The notes beneath the pieces were generated by a model that had not been told where the DNA came from, made no database searches, and was given only the letters and a program-made list of their open reading frames with translations. The translations under genes were made by a program, and so were the position numbers. Shown here in pieces: positions 44,409 through 56,569 of a stretch of DNA of 64,000 nucleotides; positions within the stretch are counted from its first letter, which is position 1; each line of letters opens with the position of its first letter. The stretch is from an uncultured Muribaculaceae bacterium (GTDB taxonomy: Bacteria > Bacteroidota > Bacteroidia > Bacteroidales > Muribaculaceae), in the NCBI GenBank assembly GCA_904501735.1, contig CAJGBY010000010.1:1-64000 (forward strand), written 5' to 3'.

Positions 44409-46106
44409 ATGAAATTAAAAGCTTTAGTTTCCCTAATTCTATTAGGAGGTTCTTTATCAGTCTTCGCTCAAGGCTATAAAGATGGTATCGAATACTACAA
44501 AGTAGGTCAGTATGACAACGCTAAGGAATTGCTTATGCGTAACTTCAACGACGCTTCTACTAACAAGAGTGAAGCTTATTACTATTTAGGTTGCTTGGAC
44601 ATGAAGGCTGGTAAGGTTGCCGACGCTAAGGCAAACTTCGAAAAAGGTCTTGCTGCCGACGCTAACAACCCTTACAACCTAATCGGTCTTGGTTCTATCG
44701 CTCTTAAGAACAACGATGTAAAGACTGCTGAAGAACTTTTCAACAACGCTCAAAAGCTTACTAAGAAGAATGCTTCTGTTGAAGCTGCTATCGCACGCGC
44801 TTACACTGAAGCTGATCCTGTAGCTTATGCTAAGGCTATCGAAAAGGCGACTAAGAACGCGTACAAATACAGCAAGAACACTAACCCTGACATCTACATC
44901 CTTGAAGGTGATGTTAAGGCTGCTGAAAAGAACTGGGGTGAAGCTGCTGGTATGTACGAACAAGCTATCAATGCTGATGCTAACAACATCGAAGCTTATG
45001 TTAAGTATGCTAACACTTACTACAATGTAGCTCCTGATATGGCTATCAACAAGTTGAACGAAATCCTTGCTAACAAGCCTAATTCAGCTCTTCTTCAACG
45101 CGAACTTGCTGAAAAGTACTACAAGAACGAACAATGGGCTAAGGCTGCTGTTCAATACGGTAAGTACATCGAAAACCCTAACCACTTTACTCAAGACCGT
45201 AGCCGTTACGCATTCCTTTTGTTCTATGGTCAAAAGTACGAAGAATCTCTTGCTCTTTCTAAGGAACTTGTAGCTTCTCTTCCTACAACAGACCCTCAAA
45301 ACTTCTACATGAAGCGTATGTCTCTTTACAACCTTGTTGCTTTGAAGAACTGGAACGCTGCTGAAGCTGCTGCTAACGAACTTTTCAGCGCTACTCTTCC
45401 TGAAGGTGTAAAGTATGAAGCTAAGGACTACACTGACTATGCTACTACTCTTAAGGAACTTGGCAGAACTCAAGAAGCTCTTGCTCAATACGAAAAGGCT
45501 GTTGAACTTAACCCTGATAAGGTTGAATTGCTTAAGGAAATCAGTGACGCTTACCTTGACGCTGAACAATATGCTAAGTCTGCTGAAGCTTACCAACGCT
45601 TCTTCGACTCTGGTAAGGGTGTAACTAACGACCTTCTTGTTCTTTCTCAACGCTACTCTAATGTTGCTGCTACTGACACAACAGACAATAAGTTCGTTGC
45701 TCTTGAAAAGGCTATTAAGTATGCTGACGAAATCAACGCTAAGGTTCCTAACCACCCACGCATTCTTTTCCAAATCGCTCGTTGTAAGATGATGATGGAT
45801 AAGGAAGCTACTGACGGTAACGCTCTTGAAGCAATGAAGAACCTTACTGACCTTCTTGACCAAGACCCAGCTAACAAGACTAACCGTGCTAACGACTATG
45901 TTTTGGCTTATCGCTACAACGCAGTTTACTACGCAAGCATCGCTGGTAAGATCAAAAAAGAAGACAAGAACTACAAGGACAACGAAGAATACAACAACAG
46001 TTTGGCTAAGATGAAAGAAGCTTATGAAAACTGGCTTTCTGTAGACCCAACTAACGAAGGTCTTCGCAAGTATGTTGAATCTTTGAACGCTCCTGCTAAG
46101 AAGTAA
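44409..46106 (+). CDS. Secreted tetratricopeptide-repeat protein
   Basis: This is 565 residues. A signal peptide (1-20) is followed by about ten TPR units; clear ones include EAYYYLGCLDMKAGKVADAKANFEKGL and KELGRTQEALAQYEKAVELNPDKVELL. The periplasmic TPR scaffold has no enzymatic motif. The gene uses a very small set of codons (GCT, AAG, AAC, GAA, CTT), the strongest bias in the window, so it is probably very abundant. It lies 80 bases after the PstS-like gene and ends with a terminator. Confidence 0.85.
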   Translation: MKLKALVSLILLGGSLSVFAQGYKDGIEYYKVGQYDNAKELLMRNFNDASTNKSEAYYYLGCLDMKAGKVADAKANFEKGLAADANNPYNLIGLGSIALKNNDVKTAEELFNNAQKLTKKNASVEAAIARAYTEADPVAYAKAIEKATKNAYKYSKNTNPDIYILEGDVKAAEKNWGEAAGMYEQAINADANNIEAYVKYANTYYNVAPDMAINKLNEILANKPNSALLQRELAEKYYKNEQWAKAAVQYGKYIENPNHFTQDRSRYAFLLFYGQKYEESLALSKELVASLPTTDPQNFYMKRMSLYNLVALKNWNAAEAAANELFSATLPEGVKYEAKDYTDYATTLKELGRTQEALAQYEKAVELNPDKVELLKEISDAYLDAEQYAKSAEAYQRFFDSGKGVTNDLLVLSQRYSNVAATDTTDNKFVALEKAIKYADEINAKVPNHPRILFQIARCKMMMDKEATDGNALEAMKNLTDLLDQDPANKTNRANDYVLAYRYNAVYYASIAGKIKKEDKNYKDNEEYNNSLAKMKEAYENWLSVDPTNEGLRKYVESLNAPAKK

Positions 46107-46130
46107 TATCAATTATTATCTCATACTTTT

Positions 46131-46170
46131 AAGAGCCTGTTAAGTTTAACCACTTAATAGGCTCTTTTTC
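46131..46170 (+). terminator. Terminator of the TPR gene
   Basis: AAGAGCCTGTTAAG pairs with CTTAATAGGCTCTT (one mismatch) around an 8-base loop, then TTTC. Confidence 0.85.
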
Positions 46171-46265
46171 TTTGTCTACACCCCACTCTTGAGCCACCCT
46201 ACTCTTGCATTTTAGCTCACAAACCATTAAATTTGTCAATTATTTCACATTATTATAATAAGACA

Positions 46266-48455
46266 ATGAAAAGAGTACTATTTTCAATATTTTTTACAGC
46301 AATTCTTATTTTTGCTTCTTCTGCATCAACCAAACTTTCTCTTCCTTCAAGAGTAAAGCTCGATGCATACAACAAAGCGATTATCTCTAATAGTTCACTC
46401 AATCTAAAGTCATTATTGCCATTAAGCAATGAGGACAATGTAGCTCGAATCAACACATTCATTACACTCAAAGAAAATAGCACTTTAAGTGATGAATGTA
46501 TCACAAATCTCGACATTGACATTACCGACGAATTAGGCAACATCATCATAGCTTCTGTTCCTCTCAACAATGTAGAAAAACTTGAGGCTATCGATGCTAT
46601 CGAGTTCATCGAGTTTGAGCAACCTGTGAATATGCTTTGCGATAGTGCGCGCATTGCAACAAAAGTTAATGATATTCACAACGGATTTAACCTACCTCAA
46701 GCCTACAAAGGCAAAGATGTTATCGTGGGCGTAATTGACTGTGGTATCGACTTCAACCACATCAATTTCAAGGACGAAAACAAGAACTCTCGCATTAAGT
46801 TAGCTGCTTGCTACAACTCTTCAACTAAAGCTATCGAATTCCTTACCGACTCGGCTGACATAGCAGAGCTAACCACCGACTACACCGATATCAGTCACGG
46901 CTCACATGTGGCTGGGATTGCTGGCGGTAGCTACTACGATAGCAATTTTTATGGAATGGCTCCCGAGAGTGATTTGATTCTTTGTGGACTTGGCACCAAA
47001 CTTGGCGACACCTATGTACTATCTTGTATCAAAAAAATATTCCAATATGCACAAGAGCAAGGCAAACCTGCTGTAGTCAACATCAGCCTTGGTACCAATG
47101 CAGGCCCACACGACGGTACAAGCTCGTTCAATCGAGGTGTAGATAATGTTTGCAAAGAAGGTAACATCGTTGTTTTCGCATCGGGCAACGAAGGCGAAGA
47201 CAATCTATACCTAAAGAAAGAATTTACCGATTCAAGCACAACTGTTCCTCAAGTTGCGTCAATCATCTATTCGTCAAGCACTTCTTACTCTTGTGAAGTA
47301 GACGCATGGAGCAACAAGAGTGAGCCTTTTGGTGTGCAATTCTTCATTTACGACACAACTACAAAAACCGAGTTGGCTTCATCTCAAACATTCTACCCTA
47401 CCAAAACATCTATGGATAGTTACACATGGAGCGGCTTCACCCTATCATCCTATTTCAATGGTTCAGTGAGTGTTTCTGGTATGACTTCGTCTTATAACAA
47501 CCGATACCAACTCTACACTCTTGTATCGGGTAAAACACTCAAAAGCAACTATCGCATCGGAGTGAAATTTTACGGTAAACAAGGTACCGTAATCGAAGCA
47601 TGGTCTAACCAAGCTCAATTCGATTCTTACAACAATAGCAACTACACTACAGGAACACCCGACGGTTCATTCAACGCTATGGCTACTGGCAAAAAAGCTA
47701 TTTCTATCGGTGCCTACTCAACAAAAAGAAAGTTCACATCTATCACAGGCTCAAGACCTTACTATCCAAGTGCTACCGAGGGTGATATTGCATCTTTCTC
47801 AAGCTATGGAACCGACATCTACGGTAAGAACTATCCCGATGTTGTAGCTCCTGGATTCACCATTATTTCTTCGGTAAACGAATACGACAATGCAACAATT
47901 ACCAACCGAAAATATCTTGCCTACGAAGTAAGCCTTCTTACCCAACGCCGCTCTTACCATTGGGCCGATATGGTTGGAACATCTATGGCTGCCCCAGTTG
48001 CTACAGGTACTGTTGCTCTATGGCTACAAGCCGACCCTACTCTTACTCCTAAGGAAATACGAGATATTATGATCGAAACAGCTACTACCGATTCTTACAC
48101 TCAATCGGGCAAAGCTATTCAATGGGGTGCAGGTAAACTCAATGCTTACGCAGGTCTTGTGAAAGTTCTTCAAAACAAGAACAACAGTGCCTTTACCGAC
48201 ATCACTTCTCCAAACGAAGTGCTCATGATTTATCCTAATCCATCTAATGGTAACTTCTCTTTCTACGCACACAACGAAAACCAAGTTAAGCTTTCTATCT
48301 TAAGCCTTAACGGAGCTACCATTTTCAACGAAATGATCGACACCGACAATGGTTTGGGATATGTAAATGCTGAAGGTGCTCTTGCTCCAGGCATATACAT
48401 TGTGAATATCGTTGGTGCGCACGCATCTCATTCATCAAGACTAATAATCCGATAA
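46266..48455 (+). CDS. Subtilisin-like (S8) serine protease with T9SS sorting tail
   Basis: This is 729 residues from the ATG at 46266, chosen because it begins a clean signal peptide (MKRVLFSIFFTAILIFASSA). Catalytic residues are Asp158 (GVIDCGID), His211 (HGSHVAG) and Ser573 (VGTSMAAPVATG). A long insert lies between His and Ser, as in cell-envelope subtilases. The C-terminal about 75 residues (MIYPNPSNGNFSF...APGIYIVNIVG...RLIIR) match the Por_Secre_tail signal, so the enzyme should cross the outer membrane by T9SS, whose SprA gene lies just downstream. Confidence 0.92.
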   Translation: MKRVLFSIFFTAILIFASSASTKLSLPSRVKLDAYNKAIISNSSLNLKSLLPLSNEDNVARINTFITLKENSTLSDECITNLDIDITDELGNIIIASVPLNNVEKLEAIDAIEFIEFEQPVNMLCDSARIATKVNDIHNGFNLPQAYKGKDVIVGVIDCGIDFNHINFKDENKNSRIKLAACYNSSTKAIEFLTDSADIAELTTDYTDISHGSHVAGIAGGSYYDSNFYGMAPESDLILCGLGTKLGDTYVLSCIKKIFQYAQEQGKPAVVNISLGTNAGPHDGTSSFNRGVDNVCKEGNIVVFASGNEGEDNLYLKKEFTDSSTTVPQVASIIYSSSTSYSCEVDAWSNKSEPFGVQFFIYDTTTKTELASSQTFYPTKTSMDSYTWSGFTLSSYFNGSVSVSGMTSSYNNRYQLYTLVSGKTLKSNYRIGVKFYGKQGTVIEAWSNQAQFDSYNNSNYTTGTPDGSFNAMATGKKAISIGAYSTKRKFTSITGSRPYYPSATEGDIASFSSYGTDIYGKNYPDVVAPGFTIISSVNEYDNATITNRKYLAYEVSLLTQRRSYHWADMVGTSMAAPVATGTVALWLQADPTLTPKEIRDIMIETATTDSYTQSGKAIQWGAGKLNAYAGLVKVLQNKNNSAFTDITSPNEVLMIYPNPSNGNFSFYAHNENQVKLSILSLNGATIFNEMIDTDNGLGYVNAEGALAPGIYIVNIVGAHASHSSRLIIR

Positions 48456-48467
48456 CAACCAAACACT

Positions 48468-49052
48468 ATGATAGAATACATCAAAGGAAATATAGCCGAA
48501 CTAACACCCACTTATGCTATTATCGACAATAATGGCATCGGTTATTTCGTAAACATTTCGCTTTACACTTTCACGGCGTTGCAAAATGCCCAAAGTGCTA
48601 CTGTCTACATATACGAAGCTATTAGAGAAGATGCTCACACTCTATTCGGATTTACCGAAAAGAATGAGCGCGAAATGTTCCTTCTACTCATCAGTGTTTC
48701 AGGTGTTGGTCCTAACTCTGCACGCATGATTCTATCATCACTTTCGCCCACCGAATTGCAAACTGCAATAGCAACTTCCAATGTTGGTGCGCTTAAAGCA
48801 GTGAAAGGAATCGGCGCAAAAACTGCACAACGCATAATTGTTGACCTAAAGGATAAAATAAAAGCACCATCTGATTCGTTATTAGATATACAGGTTCCTG
48901 CCAACAATGAAGTCTATGACGAAGCGCTTGCTGCTCTCGTTATGCTTGGCTTCTCTCAGCAGGCATCTCAAAAAGTGCTTAAGAAGTTACTTTCAGAATC
49001 ACAAGGTCTTAGCGTAGAGAAAGTTATCAAGCAAGCCCTAAAAATGATGTAA
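48468..49052 (+). CDS. ruvA: Holliday junction DNA helicase subunit RuvA
   Basis: This is 194 residues. Domain I is an OB fold ([29 protein letters not shown]), domain II has two helix-hairpin-helix motifs ([14 protein letters not shown] and [19 protein letters not shown]), and domain III ([22 protein letters not shown]) binds RuvB. It recognises four-way junctions for RuvB-driven branch migration. The ruvA-sprA order is common in Bacteroidota; the gap here is 79 bases. Confidence 0.95.
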   Translation: MIEYIKGNIAELTPTYAIIDNNGIGYFVNISLYTFTALQNAQSATVYIYEAIREDAHTLFGFTEKNEREMFLLLISVSGVGPNSARMILSSLSPTELQTAIATSNVGALKAVKGIGAKTAQRIIVDLKDKIKAPSDSLLDIQVPANNEVYDEALAALVMLGFSQQASQKVLKKLLSESQGLSVEKVIKQALKMM

Positions 49053-49131
49053 GAAAGGTTTCGCCTTATAAATTTCATATAGGAACAACTTTTTAAGGCA
49101 CACTTAACAGAAATTTGGGCGATTTTATCGA

Positions 49132-52100
49132 ATGAGAAATTACAACTCGAAAAAATATATATTACTACTTGCTGCTGTATGTGGATTGATTATACTTTCG
49201 GCATATAATTTTTATGCCTATGCTCAATATAATAAATCCGCACTATTGCCTCCTCCTTCGGTTCCATCAAACGAGGCAAAAAAGGCTGCTGAATCCGATT
49301 CCTCTGCTACGCGTTTTAAGGTTAAAAGCACTATTCCACAAGGTTATGGTGAGCTATATCCTTCTGAGAAACCTATCGACCTTAAAGACCCTTCTAACAT
49401 AACTTCACAAGCCGAATTCGACCCAGAAACAGGCTGTTATGTAATTCGCACTAAGATTGGTGAACGCGAAATCACCACTCCTTTCATTCTTTCGGCCGAC
49501 GAATACAACAATCTTGTGCTTCGTCAATCGATGCAAGAATACTATCGTCAGAAAAACAGCCAATCTAACGAACAGACCAATAATCCGTTCAATTTCCTTG
49601 ATATGAACTTCTCTCTTGGGCCTTTGGAAAAGGTGTTTGGCCCTGGAGGTGTACAACTTAAGACCACTGGTTCGGTTCAAATCAATACTGGTATTAAGAC
49701 CAACAAGACTGACAACCCTGCTCTATCGTTGGGTGCACGTAAAAAGACTTATTTCGACTTTGATCAAAAGATTCAAGCCAATATCAACGCATCAGTGGGC
49801 GACAAAATGAAGTTCACGATGAGCTACAACACCGATGCTACCTTCGATTTCGACTCTAAAAACCTAAAACTTCAATACGAAGGCAAAGAAGACGAAATCA
49901 TTAAGAACATCGAGGCTGGTAATGTGAGCATGACCACTGGTTCATCTCTTATTCGTGGTAGCAACTCTCTTTTCGGGGTAAAGACCAAATTACAATTTGG
50001 CAAACTTACTGCGACTGCTCTCGTATCGCAACAAAACGCCGAAACAAAAACTGTGAACACTCGTGGCGGTGCACAAACCACCAAGTTCACCGTTAATGCC
50101 GACAATTACGATGCCAATCGTCACTTCTTCCTCGGCCATTTCTTCCGCGACAACTACGATTTATTCTGCTCTAAATTGCCTCTTGTTTCTTCGGGTATTA
50201 GCATCACACGCATCGAAGTGTGGATCACAAACAAGCGCGGCAATTACGAACAATCACGCAATATCGTTGGGTTTATGGACCTCGGCGAAAGCCAACGAGT
50301 AAACAACAGCCACTGGGCAACCAATTCAGCTGTTGCAAACCCATCGAATACATCGAACAATTTGCTATCGGAAATCACTTCTCAATATGCCGATGCTCGA
50401 TATATTAGCCAAACCACTTCGGTTCTTGAACCTCTTTCGGCTTATGGCATCATTGGTGGACAAGACTACGAAAAAGTGGAAAGTGCTCGACTACTTTCTT
50501 CTTCCGAATATACACTTAACTCGGCTCTTGGTTACATCTCGCTCAAATCGGCATTGAATGCCGACGAAGTGCTTGCCGTGGCTTACCAATACACATATCG
50601 TGGTCAAACTTATCAAGTGGGTGAATTCTCGGGCGATATTGCTTCAACTGAACAATCACTTTTCGTGAAAATGCTGAAAGGCACCACCGTTTCACCTCGC
50701 CTTCCTATGTGGGACTTGATGATGAAGAATGTGTATTCACTTGGCGCTTATCAAGTACAAAAGACTAATTTCAAGCTCAACATCAAGTACTTAAGCGACA
50801 CCACTGGTACACAAATCACTTACATTCCTGTGGGTGCTATCAACGGTATGCCTTTATTGCAAGTAATGAATCTCGACAACATCGACTCCAACAACAATTT
50901 AGGAGCCGACGGACGATACGACTTTATCGATGGCTACACTATCTACCCTTCTACTGGTAAGATTGTATTCCCTGTTGTCGAACCTTTCGGCTCACACCTT
51001 CGAAAAAAGATTGGCAACGACCAATTAGCCGATAAATATGTCTACGAACAACTTTACGACTCTACTCTCACTGTAGCTCGACAATATCAAGACAAGAACA
51101 AATTCGTTCTTACAGGTGAATACCAAGCGTCTTCAGGCTCACAAATTCGCCTTAACGCAATGAATGTTCCTCGTGGATCGGTTGTAGTTACTGCTGGTGG
51201 TGTAACACTAACCGAAAACAGCGACTATACCGTCGACTATAGCATGGGTATCGTAACTATCACCAACCAAAGTATCATCGACGCAGGTACCAACATTAGT
51301 GTGTCGCTCGAAAATCAATCGGTTTTCAGCATGCAACGCAAAACGCTCCTCGGTCTTGACCTTAACTACAAATTCAATAAGGATTTCAACATCGGTGGTA
51401 CAATTATGCATTACGGCGAGAAATCTCTCACCGAAAAAGTGGCTATTGGCGACGAAACTGTTAAGAACACTATTTGGGGGCTAAACTTCAACTACAAGAA
51501 TGAATTTATGTGGCTCACCAATCTTCTTAACAAGATTCCTACAGTGAATGCCACTGCTCCGTCTACGCTTAATGTAAATGGTGAATTTGCTTACATAATT
51601 CCTCACAAAGCAACATCAGGTTCTACTCAAGGTAGCTCTTATATCGATGATTTCGAATCTACTCAATCGGGTATCGACTTGCGCTCTCCTTATTCATGGT
51701 TCTTGGCTTCTACTCCTTACGACAATTCAGCCAATGCCCTATTCCCTGAAGCATCGCTTTCCAACAATATTGAATACGGCAAGAATCGTGCGCTTCTATC
51801 TTGGTACTACATCGATCGCTTATTCACTCAACGCAATTCATCGATGTGTCCAGGCTACTTAAAAAACGACTTGGCACAACAATCCAACCCTTATGTGCGT
51901 GAAATCACTTATAGCGAAATATTCCCTAACAGAGAGTTGAATTATGGTGAGTCATCTACTATTCAGACTCTTAACCTCTCATTCTACCCTAACGAAAGAG
52001 GTCCTTACAACCTTGATGCTAACAATATCAATGCCGAAGGTGAGCTACTCAACCCTGAAAAGCGTTGGGGTGGTATCATGCGCAAACTCGATAACACCAA

Positions 52101-52626
52101 CTTCGATGCTTCCAACATCGAATACATCCAATTCTGGTTGATGGACCCATTCCTCGATCCCGAAAATCCTAACACCGATGGTGGTGATCTTTATTTCAAC
52201 CTTGGTGAAATGAGCGAGGACATCTTGAAAGATGGTTTGAAATCTTACGAAAACGGGTTACCTATTGATGGTGGTACAAGCTACACCAAAGAGACTGTGT
52301 GGGGACGCGTTTCTTCCAACAACTCTCTCACCTACGCATTCGACAACACAGCAGGCTCTCGCAAAAACCAAGACCTTGGTCTTAACGGTCTTAACACCGA
52401 AAGCGAAAAGGCGTTCCCTACATATCAAAATTTTGTAAACGATCTTCGCCGCAAGTTATCGAGCGATGCTGTGGCTCGAATGGAAAGCGACCCATTCTCT
52501 CCTTTCAATGACCCTGCAGGCGACAACTACCATTTCTATCGTGGCTACGACTACGACGAAATGCAACTTTCTATCCACAATCGTTACAAGCATTACAATG
52601 GTACCGAAGGTACTCTCTATCGGTAG
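49132..52626 (+). pseudogene. sprA: SprA, N-terminal part (frame broken by a one-base deletion)
   Basis: This is 1164 codons. The start has a signal/anchor segment (about 8-30), then the low-complexity ALLPPPSVPSNEAKK linker and SprA repeats including LNLSFYPNERGPYNLD and DPFLDPENPNTDGGDLYFNLGEMSEDILKDG. SprA is the giant outer-membrane translocon barrel of T9SS. The frame diverges after RYKHYNGTEG at 52611: GGTACTCTC where GGT AAC TCT C would continue in the frame of the next open segment. It ends at a TAG 15 bases later. Adding one A joins both parts into 2,473 residues, the usual SprA length. Confidence 0.9.
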
Positions 52627-55600
52627 AAGATGCCAATGTATCACTTTATCAATCAGCTCGTAGTGTTCCCGATGTTGAAGACATCAACCAGGACAACACA
52701 CTCAACGAGTATGAACGCTATTTCCAATATAAGATTTCAATTCGTCCTTCCGACCTTGTTGTAGGACAAAACTATATCACAAATAAGCAAGTGTCAAATG
52801 TGCGCACTCGTGATGGCGAAAAGCAAGAAGTAACTTGGTATCAATTCAAGATTCCAGTAAAGGACTTCGAAAAAGCTGTTGGTTCAATCAGCGATTTCTC
52901 TACTATTCGCTTCATCCGTATGTTTATGACAGGCTTTAAGGCTTGCACTCACTTGCGTTTTGCCACTCTCGAATTAGTGCGTGGCGAATGGCGTCCTTAC
53001 GACTTCCAACTTGATGTAGCTGGCGACCTTCCTGCCGAAGGTAATATAGACATCGATGCTGTCAACATCGAAGAACATGCTGGACGCGAACCAGTCAATT
53101 ACATTCTGCCTCCAGGCGTAACTCGAATTGTCGACTCAAGCCAATCTCAAGCTACTCAGCTCAACGAACAATCTATGTCGCTCAAGGTAACCGACCTTGA
53201 ACCAGGCAAGAGCCGTGCTGTATATCGCAACACAAGCCTCGACTTGCGCATCTACAATCGCTTGCAAATGTTCGCCCACAACGAAGCTCTTATCGACGAC
53301 TTCAATGGCGTGAGCAATGGCGATGTGTCTTTGTTTGTGCGTTTCGGTAGCGACATCAAGAACAACTACTACGAATACGAAATACCTCTTGAGGTAACTC
53401 CTGCTGGCAAATATGCTAATCGCGAAGCAGTTTGGCCAGCAAGCAATATGCTCGACTGCGCCCTCGACCTATTCCCTGCTATCAAGAAGCAACGAAATGC
53501 TGAAAAGATGCAAGAAAGCTCAGGCGTTTCTTATAATCGTCGTTATTCTGTTCCCGACCCTAATAGAACTCGCAACACTGTTACTGTTATCGGTAACCCT
53601 TCTATCAGCGATATTCGCGTTATTCTTATCGGTGTTAAGAACAATTCTGGTTCAGTACGCAATTGCAATGTGTGGGTGAACGAACTTCGTGTAACCGATT
53701 TCAACAACGAAGGTGGTTGGGCTGCTAAGGCTAACATCAACCTTGGATTGAGCGACCTTGCGACTCTTAACCTAAGCGGACAAAAGGAAACATCGGGATT
53801 TGGTGCCGTCGATCAAAGTTTGAGCGAACGACGAATCGACAATCTCGACCAATACAACATTGCCGTACAAGCCGACTTGGGACGCTTCCTTCCTGAGGTA
53901 GTAAAACTTAAAGCTCCTATCTATTATTCGGTATCTAACGAAAAAATCACTCCTAAATACAATCCTCTCGACCAAGATGTATTGCTCGAAGAGGCTATCG
54001 ATGCGTGTGCCACTCAATCGCAACGCGATTCTATCGAGGCGTATGCTGTAACTAACAAGAAGGTCGAAAGTTTCAGTATTTCTGGATTGAATTTCGGCGT
54101 TTCAAGCAAGAATCCTATGCCTTGGGACCCTTCTAACTTCACTCTAAGCTATTCATCTAACAAGCAACGCAATAACGACCCTAATAATGTATTTGAGAAC
54201 ACCAACGACTATCGTGGTAACTTCCAATACAATTACTCTCCTTATTTCAAGCCTTTCAAACCTTTCAAGAAGATAAAGGGTAAGCAGAAAGGTATCAAGT
54301 TCCTACGCGATTGGGAATTCAGTTGGTTGCCTTCATCAATCGCTTTCAACACCAACATGTCGCGTTACTACTACGAACAACAAGAACGCAACGAAAGCGA
54401 CATCGAAGTGGAACTACCTATCTCGGTGAGCAAGAACTTCATCTGGGATCGCCAACTTGCAGTTACATGGAATTTCACCAAGACTCTTTCTATGTCTTTT
54501 AACACCAACACTACGGCACACATCGAAGAGCCTATGGGTGTTGTCAATCGTCAGTTGTTCCCTGATCGATATACCAATTGGAAAGACTCTGTAATGCGTA
54601 GCCTTCGCAGTTTTGGTACACCTTATTCTTATCGCCAATCATTCACTGCAAGCTACAAAGCTCCATTCAACAAGATTGGTGCTACCGACTTCATTACAGC
54701 CAGTGCGACCTACAATGCTAATTACAATTGGGATCGTGGTACTACACTCGACACCATTGCTACAGGACACACTGTAGCCAACCAAGCATCGCTAAGCCTT
54801 GATGGTCGTTTCAATCTTGAACAACTTTACAAGAAGTTTGAATACCTCAAGAATGTAAACGAACGCTTTGCTAAAAAAAAGTCGACTCGCAAAACTAAGC
54901 CTAAGAGATTCTCTCGCAGCTTTAGATTGAAAGAAGATACTTCAATTATCATCAGCCACAATCTTAAGACTAAGAAGATTAAGATTACAGCTCTTGAGAA
55001 AGGCAAAGCTATCGCTATCAAGTCACGCATCATCGACGCCAACAAGGTTGAAATCCTTAATCGTGGCAAGGGCAATGTGAAATTCACTATCACCGAATCG
55101 CTCGATGAAGACAAATCGCTATGGGTTGACATTGCCGAACATGCTACTCGTTTTGCAATGATGGTGCGCAATGTAAATGTGCGATACAAGGACTCTCGTG
55201 GCCTATCTTTGCCTCAATTCATACCATCTGTCGGAAATGCATTCGGACAAACAGGCTCATACGACATTATGGCACCAGGTCTTGACTTTGGGTTTGGTCT
55301 CACCGACGATAGTTACATCCAAAAAGCTAAATCTCGCGGTTGGTTACTTTGTGATGAAACTCAAACTGCGCCTGCTCTTTATTCTAAGACTTCCGAGTTC
55401 AATCTCGAAATCGCACTTGAGCCTATCAGAGGTCTCAAAATCACACTTACCAACAATCGCACCGACAATCGCACCAACCAGGTTCAATTCATGTATAACG
55501 ACATGAATACTATATATTCTGGTAGTTACACCAAGACTCACTTGGCACTTGCTACAGCTCTTCGCGGTTGCTCTGCCGACGACGGCTACAACAGCGATGC

Positions 55601-56552
55601 GTTCAACAACTTCCTTGAATATATTCCTGCTATACGAAGCCGTATCGAATCACAATATACCGACAAGAGATACCCAACCAATGGTTTTTTGATGGGACAC
55701 GCTCTTGCTGGACAATCATTCGATCGCAACTATGGTGGCACAAGCGAAACAAGTAGCGATGTACTTATCCCTGCATTCGTAGCAGCTTATTCGGGCAAAT
55801 CGCCTCACAAGGTAACACTCAATCCATTCCCTGGACTTGCTGAAATTCTACCTAACTGGCGACTCACCTACGACGGTCTAATCGAAATAGGTAAGATTCG
55901 TAAGTACTTCAAGAGCTTCACCCTCACACATGCTTACCAATGTACTTATTCAGTGGGTTCGTTCACTTCATTTACCGACTGGGTGGGTATTGGCAATGGA
56001 CTTGGCTTCACTCGCGACCAATTGACACAAAACCCTATCCCATCATCGCCATTCAACATTTCATCGGTAGCCATTACCGAGAAATTTGCGCCACTTATCG
56101 GTGTCAATGCTACGATGAACAACAATATATCATTCAATGCCGAATATCGCGACTCACGCACTCTTACACTCAATAGCGATGCGGGACAAGTGGTTGAAGC
56201 TGGTCAAAAGTCATTCGTATTTGGTGCTGGTTACAAGTTTGTTAACTTCAACACTTTCTTGAAGCTTAAAGGTAGCCAAAAGGGTGTAAGCAACGACCTA
56301 ACACTTAACCTCGAATGTAACTTCTCTAACAACACAGCATTGATTCGTAAAATCGATACTCGCATCACTCAAGCTACAAGCGGTAGCAAGACTCTTTCAA
56401 TCAATTTCACCGCAAATTATGTGTTGAGCAAACGAGTAACTGTGGGTGCTTACTTCGACCATCAGGCCAACACGCCTCTTGTGTCATCGAGCGCTTACCC
56501 TACTACCAATAGTAGCTACGGTATTTCAATCAACATGTCATTAACCAAATAA
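52614..56552 (+). pseudogene. sprA: SprA, C-terminal part (same gene, +2 frame)
   Basis: This frame continues SprA directly from the lesion: NSLSVEDANVS, then SVPDVEDINQDNTLNEYERYFQYKISIRPSD, a hallmark SprA stretch, lies upstream of the first internal ATG at 52791. The rest holds beta-barrel repeats to the C-terminus (SSYGISINMSLTK). Any product starting at 52791 would lack a signal peptide and so could not be exported. Without the deletion this is one reading frame with the 5' part. An assembly or sequencing error is a real alternative to true inactivation. A terminator follows. Confidence 0.9.
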
Positions 56553-56569
56553 CAACGGTTTATAACAAC

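Noticed and set aside
45084..46112. 342-codon open frame on the minus strand
   Set aside because: It is fully antisense to the TPR gene, has a Val/Ser/Leu-biased composition that mirrors its GCT/AAG/AAC codons, and has no promoter or domain.
46233..46265. TTG start for the subtilase
   Set aside because: The ATG at 46266 begins a clean signal peptide; the 11 extra residues (MSIISHYYNKT) would precede it without a function.
52605..52626. Programmed ribosomal frameshift in sprA
   Set aside because: No slippery heptamer, homopolymer or downstream hairpin is visible at the junction; a missing A in GGTAAC explains the break more simply.
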